Positions 6,824-8,904 of a stretch of 8,904 bases of DNA are shown piece after piece. Each line of letters begins with the position of its first letter. Position 1 is the first letter of the stretch. The position numbers and the translations under genes are program-made. This DNA comes from an uncultured Moraxella sp. (GTDB lineage Bacteria > Pseudomonadota > Gammaproteobacteria > Pseudomonadales > Moraxellaceae). The DNA is taken from NCBI GenBank assembly GCA_937889485.1, contig CALAPG010000194.1, positions 1 to 8,904 on the forward strand, read 5' to 3'. The notes beneath the pieces are model-generated. The model was not told the origin of the DNA and made no database searches. It saw only the letters and a list, made by a program, of their open reading frames with translations.

Positions 6824-7675
6824 ATGACAACCGTTTCTTCAATTTATTCTTCAATCAATATCGCTTTTATTGGCGGTGGCAACATGGCATCAGCGCTGAT
6901 TGCAGGTCTATTGGCGAAAGGGCAGCCCAGTCACCAACTTCATGTGGTAGAAACCGACGCCGACAAACTGGCCAGTTTTCAAGCCCAAGGCATACAAGCG
7001 TATGATGCCGCCGATATCAACAATACCAAGCAAGCAATTGCCAAAGCTGATGTGGTGGTATTGGCAGTAAAACCCCAAGTGATGAAAGCGGTATTATTAG
7101 ATCTTAAAGATAGCTGGCAAGCGCAAGTGGTGATCTCTATTGCCGCGGGTATCAGCACCCATAGCTTGTCCCAGTGGCTTGGGGCACAAGTCAAGCTGGT
7201 ACGCGCCATGCCCAATACCCCTGCCATGATTCAAATGGGGGCAACGGGTTTGTTTGCGACCCCGACGCTAAGCGATGCCCAAAAACAGCTTGCCCAGCAA
7301 GTAATGGCAGCGGCAGGGCTAGTACTGTGGGTGGAAGATGAGGATTTACTGCATGCGGTAACGGCGGTGTCGGGTTCAGCGCCTGCGTATTTCTTTTATA
7401 TGTTAGAGCATATGATAGCCACAGGTGAGCAGCTAGGGTTGACGCAAACCCAAGCCACTGCCCTTGCCATGCAAACAGCCTTGGGTTCGGCGCAAATGGC
7501 GCTAACCAGTCATGATACCCCTGCCGTGTTACGCCGTAAAGTAACCTCACCCAATGGCACTACACAAGCTGCCATTGAGGTCATGGACAACCAGCAGATG
7601 GGTACAACCATTGCCAACGCCATGCAGGCGTGTGTGGCAAGGTCACGCGAGCTTAGCCAAGCATTGGGCGATTAA
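6824..7675 (+). CDS. proC: Pyrroline-5-carboxylate reductase
   Basis: Last step of proline synthesis: NAD(P)H-dependent reduction of 1-pyrroline-5-carboxylate to L-proline in the cytoplasm, usually as an oligomer. The 283 residues carry an N-terminal Rossmann fold with FIGGGNM at 15-21, a second nucleotide-contact motif AVKPQ at 81-85 and RAMPNTPA at 127-134. The helical C-terminal dimerisation domain has VSGSAPAYFF at 182-191 and the family signature VTSPNGTTQAAI at 240-251. Asn in SPNG replaces the more common Gly (SPGG), which the family signature permits. AAAAGGA at 6811-6817, six bases before the ATG, is a strong Shine-Dalgarno sequence and fixes the start. The protein is about ten residues longer at the N-terminus than many homologues. 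It is followed on the same strand by yggT, as in many gammaproteobacteria, although no yggS precedes it here. Confidence 0.97.
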   Translation: MTTVSSIYSSINIAFIGGGNMASALIAGLLAKGQPSHQLHVVETDADKLASFQAQGIQAYDAADINNTKQAIAKADVVVLAVKPQVMKAVLLDLKDSWQAQVVISIAAGISTHSLSQWLGAQVKLVRAMPNTPAMIQMGATGLFATPTLSDAQKQLAQQVMAAAGLVLWVEDEDLLHAVTAVSGSAPAYFFYMLEHMIATGEQLGLTQTQATALAMQTALGSAQMALTSHDTPAVLRRKVTSPNGTTQAAIEVMDNQQMGTTIANAMQACVARSRELSQALGD

Positions 7676-7713
7676 TACGCCAGCGTCCGTGCACTCACTA
7701 GATACTAAGCACC

Positions 7714-7761
7714 GCTTCACCCAATGTATTAAACCATCGGGTCATCAAACGTGGGTGAAGC
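7714..7761 (+). other. Perfect 10-bp inverted repeat between proC and yggT
   Basis: GCTTCACCCA (7714-7723) and TGGGTGAAGC (7752-7761) are perfect reverse complements 28 nt apart, in the 137-nt space between proC and yggT. As RNA they would form a stable long-loop hairpin. The first T-rich run follows only about 15 nt later (7777-7787), so it is not a standard terminator. It could be an mRNA-processing or stability element, or a partial attenuator between the two genes. Confidence 0.5.
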
Positions 7762-7812
7762 CAAGCAGTAACCAATATTTTTATTTTGATCAGCAAAAGG
7801 GCAACATACAGC

Positions 7813-8445
7813 ATGACTAATCTGTTAGCGGGAATATTTGATATCGTGATTGGCGGGGCAATGATATTAATTTTTTTACGGTTTATGTTGCAATTTGCAG
7901 GGCTCACTGGCAAAGATGCCGCCGCCAAGCCCATTTACCGCTTGACGCGTATTGTTGATGTGTTTGGGCGAATTTTCCCCACGGTGGGTGAGGGTAGAAT
8001 CAATACGGCAACGCTGGTGTTGATGTTGTTACTGCGGCTGATTTTTATTTGGGGTGTGGTGGGCATGCAGCGCCTAGATAGCCAAAATATTGGGCTATTC
8101 ATGATGCCTGATGTCAATTTAGCCATGATTAAATACCTCTCCCAGCATTTTTCACCTGTGATGATGTTCTTTGTTGCGGGGGTTACCTTACTCATTGATT
8201 TTTTAAAAATGTGCCAATACTTGATTATTGGCTCATTTATTGGCGGTTGGGTGATGTTTTTTACCCAAAAAATGCCAGCGATTTTTGCCTTAATTAGCCT
8301 GCTTAGTGAGCCAATTATTGCCCCATTTCGCAAAGTGTTGCCGCAAACAGGTATGATTGACTTGGCGCCTATGGTTGGATTTTTTCTGATTATTTTGTTA
8401 GAAACTTTGGTACAAACAGTGGGTATTTATCTATTGACGCTATAA
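7813..8445 (+). CDS. yggT: YggT family integral membrane protein
   Basis: Inner-membrane protein of the YggT family, whose biochemical role is not firmly established. The 210 residues contain about five hydrophobic segments (roughly 4-28, 64-85, 114-131, 134-150 and 183-208). Both family repeats are visible: KPIYRLTRIVDVFGRIFP at 39-56 and EPIIAPFRKVLPQTG at 166-180, each a helix end followed by a P/R-rich cytoplasmic or interfacial loop. The longest open frame begins at a TTG at 7786, which would add nine polar residues. The ATG at 7813 is preferred because it starts directly before the first membrane segment and has AAAAGGG (7795-7801) upstream, though at a longish 11-nt spacing. Placement directly after proC is the usual context of this family. 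There is no clear promoter of its own, so co-transcription with proC is likely. Confidence 0.9.
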   Translation: MTNLLAGIFDIVIGGAMILIFLRFMLQFAGLTGKDAAAKPIYRLTRIVDVFGRIFPTVGEGRINTATLVLMLLLRLIFIWGVVGMQRLDSQNIGLFMMPDVNLAMIKYLSQHFSPVMMFFVAGVTLLIDFLKMCQYLIIGSFIGGWVMFFTQKMPAIFALISLLSEPIIAPFRKVLPQTGMIDLAPMVGFFLIILLETLVQTVGIYLLTL

Positions 8446-8514
8446 CTATAATAGTAGCGCCTGTGTTGTCATGCCTATGTTGTAATATAAAGTGGTGAAT
8501 ACAGGTGATTATAG
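8446..8514. other. Convergent junction with an interrupted inverted repeat
   Basis: The sequence between the yggT stop and the cls stop can pair with itself. CTATAAT (8446-8452) pairs with ATTATAG (8508-8514), and CGCCTGT (8458-8464) with ACAGGTG (8501-8507, one G-T pair). A 5-nt bulge separates the two helices and the loop is 36 nt. The large loop and absence of T tracts argue against a standard terminator. I found no better terminator for either converging gene. Confidence 0.3.
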
Positions 8515-8904
8515 CAGCGGGCTAAACAGACGCATGGCATTATCAAAAAATTTTGAGCCAAAGCTACGCTGCTGCCAGTCTTTTGGGTCTAGCCGTTCAC
8601 TTTGCTGCAGAAAGCTGTGTTGGCAAGTGAGCATCTGCTGGGTCATAGTGCGATGATAAATGGCAATGCTTACCTCCATATTTAAATAAAAACTGCGCAT
8701 ATCCATGTTGACGGTGCCAAACAAACAGTAATTGTCATCAATACATAAAATCTTGGCGTGTAGCAGTCCCTCATCAAATAAATAAATCTTCACCCCTGCT
8801 GCCAGTAGGGGCTCAAAATAAGCCCTTGAAGCGTAGCGTACTAGTCTTGAATCCACTTTTTTGGGTACATTGAGTATCACATTCACACCGCGTTTGGCGG
8901 CAGT
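8509..8904 (-). CDS. cls: Cardiolipin synthase, C-terminal part (cut by window edge)
   Basis: Phospholipase D superfamily enzyme that makes cardiolipin in the inner membrane by joining phosphatidylglycerol molecules. Only the last 131 codons are present; the frame stays open to 8904, so the gene starts outside the window and the GTG at 8886 is internal. The visible part holds the second HKD motif, HAKILCID then GTVNMD (8707-8760), with GTVN rather than GSxN as in E. coli ClsA. The flanking DSRLVRYASRAYF, GVKIYLFDEGLLH and the terminal LFSPLL also match ClsA closely, so the ClsA-type branch is favoured over ClsB or ClsC. The first HKD motif and membrane anchors would lie off the right edge. 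It converges on yggT with 63 bp between the stop codons. Confidence 0.9.
   Translation of the reverse strand, partial: TAAKRGVNVILNVPKKVDSRLVRYASRAYFEPLLAAGVKIYLFDEGLLHAKILCIDDNYCLFGTVNMDMRSFYLNMEVSIAIYHRTMTQQMLTCQHSFLQQSERLDPKDWQQRSFGSKFFDNAMRLFSPLL

Noticed and set aside
7191..7550. A 119-codon minus-strand frame inside proC
   Set aside because: It is antisense to conserved proC motifs and has no start context or recognisable domain.
7786..7812. TTG at 7786 as the yggT start
   Set aside because: It has no ribosome binding site and adds polar residues before the first membrane helix; the ATG at 7813 fits better.
7935..8333. A 132-codon minus-strand frame inside yggT
   Set aside because: It is opposite a clear membrane protein gene; long antisense frames are common opposite hydrophobic coding sequence.

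Overview
The window is an ordinary stretch of a gammaproteobacterial chromosome, most likely from the Moraxellaceae (Moraxella, Psychrobacter, Faucicola or close to Acinetobacter). That placement rests on three things: the short AccA without the N-terminal helical extension of the E. coli enzyme, the divergent trxA-rho / ppx arrangement, and moderately AT-rich non-coding DNA. It is an inference from gene content, because no rRNA or other marker is present. I see no mobile element, CRISPR array, tRNA, rRNA, phage gene or defence gene.

Layout from left to right. Positions 1-104 hold a strong, probably bidirectional terminator (22-51). rho (transcription termination factor) lies on the minus strand at 105-1373, behind a leader of about 200 nt that is rich in C and poor in G and starts from a good sigma70-type promoter at 1589-1618. 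A hairpin terminator at 1632-1677 separates it from trxA (thioredoxin 1, minus strand, 1746-2069). A 459-bp gap (2070-2528) then separates trxA from the divergent ppx (exopolyphosphatase, plus strand). This gap holds candidate promoters for both genes and an unusual concentration of short repeats, including three exact copies of TACCTAATT. After ppx come a hairpin (4077-4102), accA (acetyl-CoA carboxylase carboxyltransferase alpha subunit), a 288-bp gap, tilS (tRNA-Ile lysidine synthetase), proC (pyrroline-5-carboxylate reductase) and a yggT family membrane protein, all on the plus strand. The right edge cuts off the 3' end of a minus-strand cardiolipin synthase gene that converges on yggT.

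The genes serve separate housekeeping roles: transcription termination, thiol-disulfide exchange, polyphosphate turnover, fatty-acid synthesis, tRNA decoding, proline synthesis, a membrane protein and phospholipid synthesis. They are not one pathway. Three neighbourhoods are familiar: trxA beside rho, ppx divergent from trxA, and proC followed by yggT.

I do not find a convincing new biological system. The parts most worth a second look are non-coding: the repeat-rich trxA/ppx intergenic region, the rho leader, and the perfect 10-bp inverted repeat between proC and yggT. Two start positions are corrected from the longest reading frame: trxA to the ATG at 2069 and yggT to the ATG at 7813.
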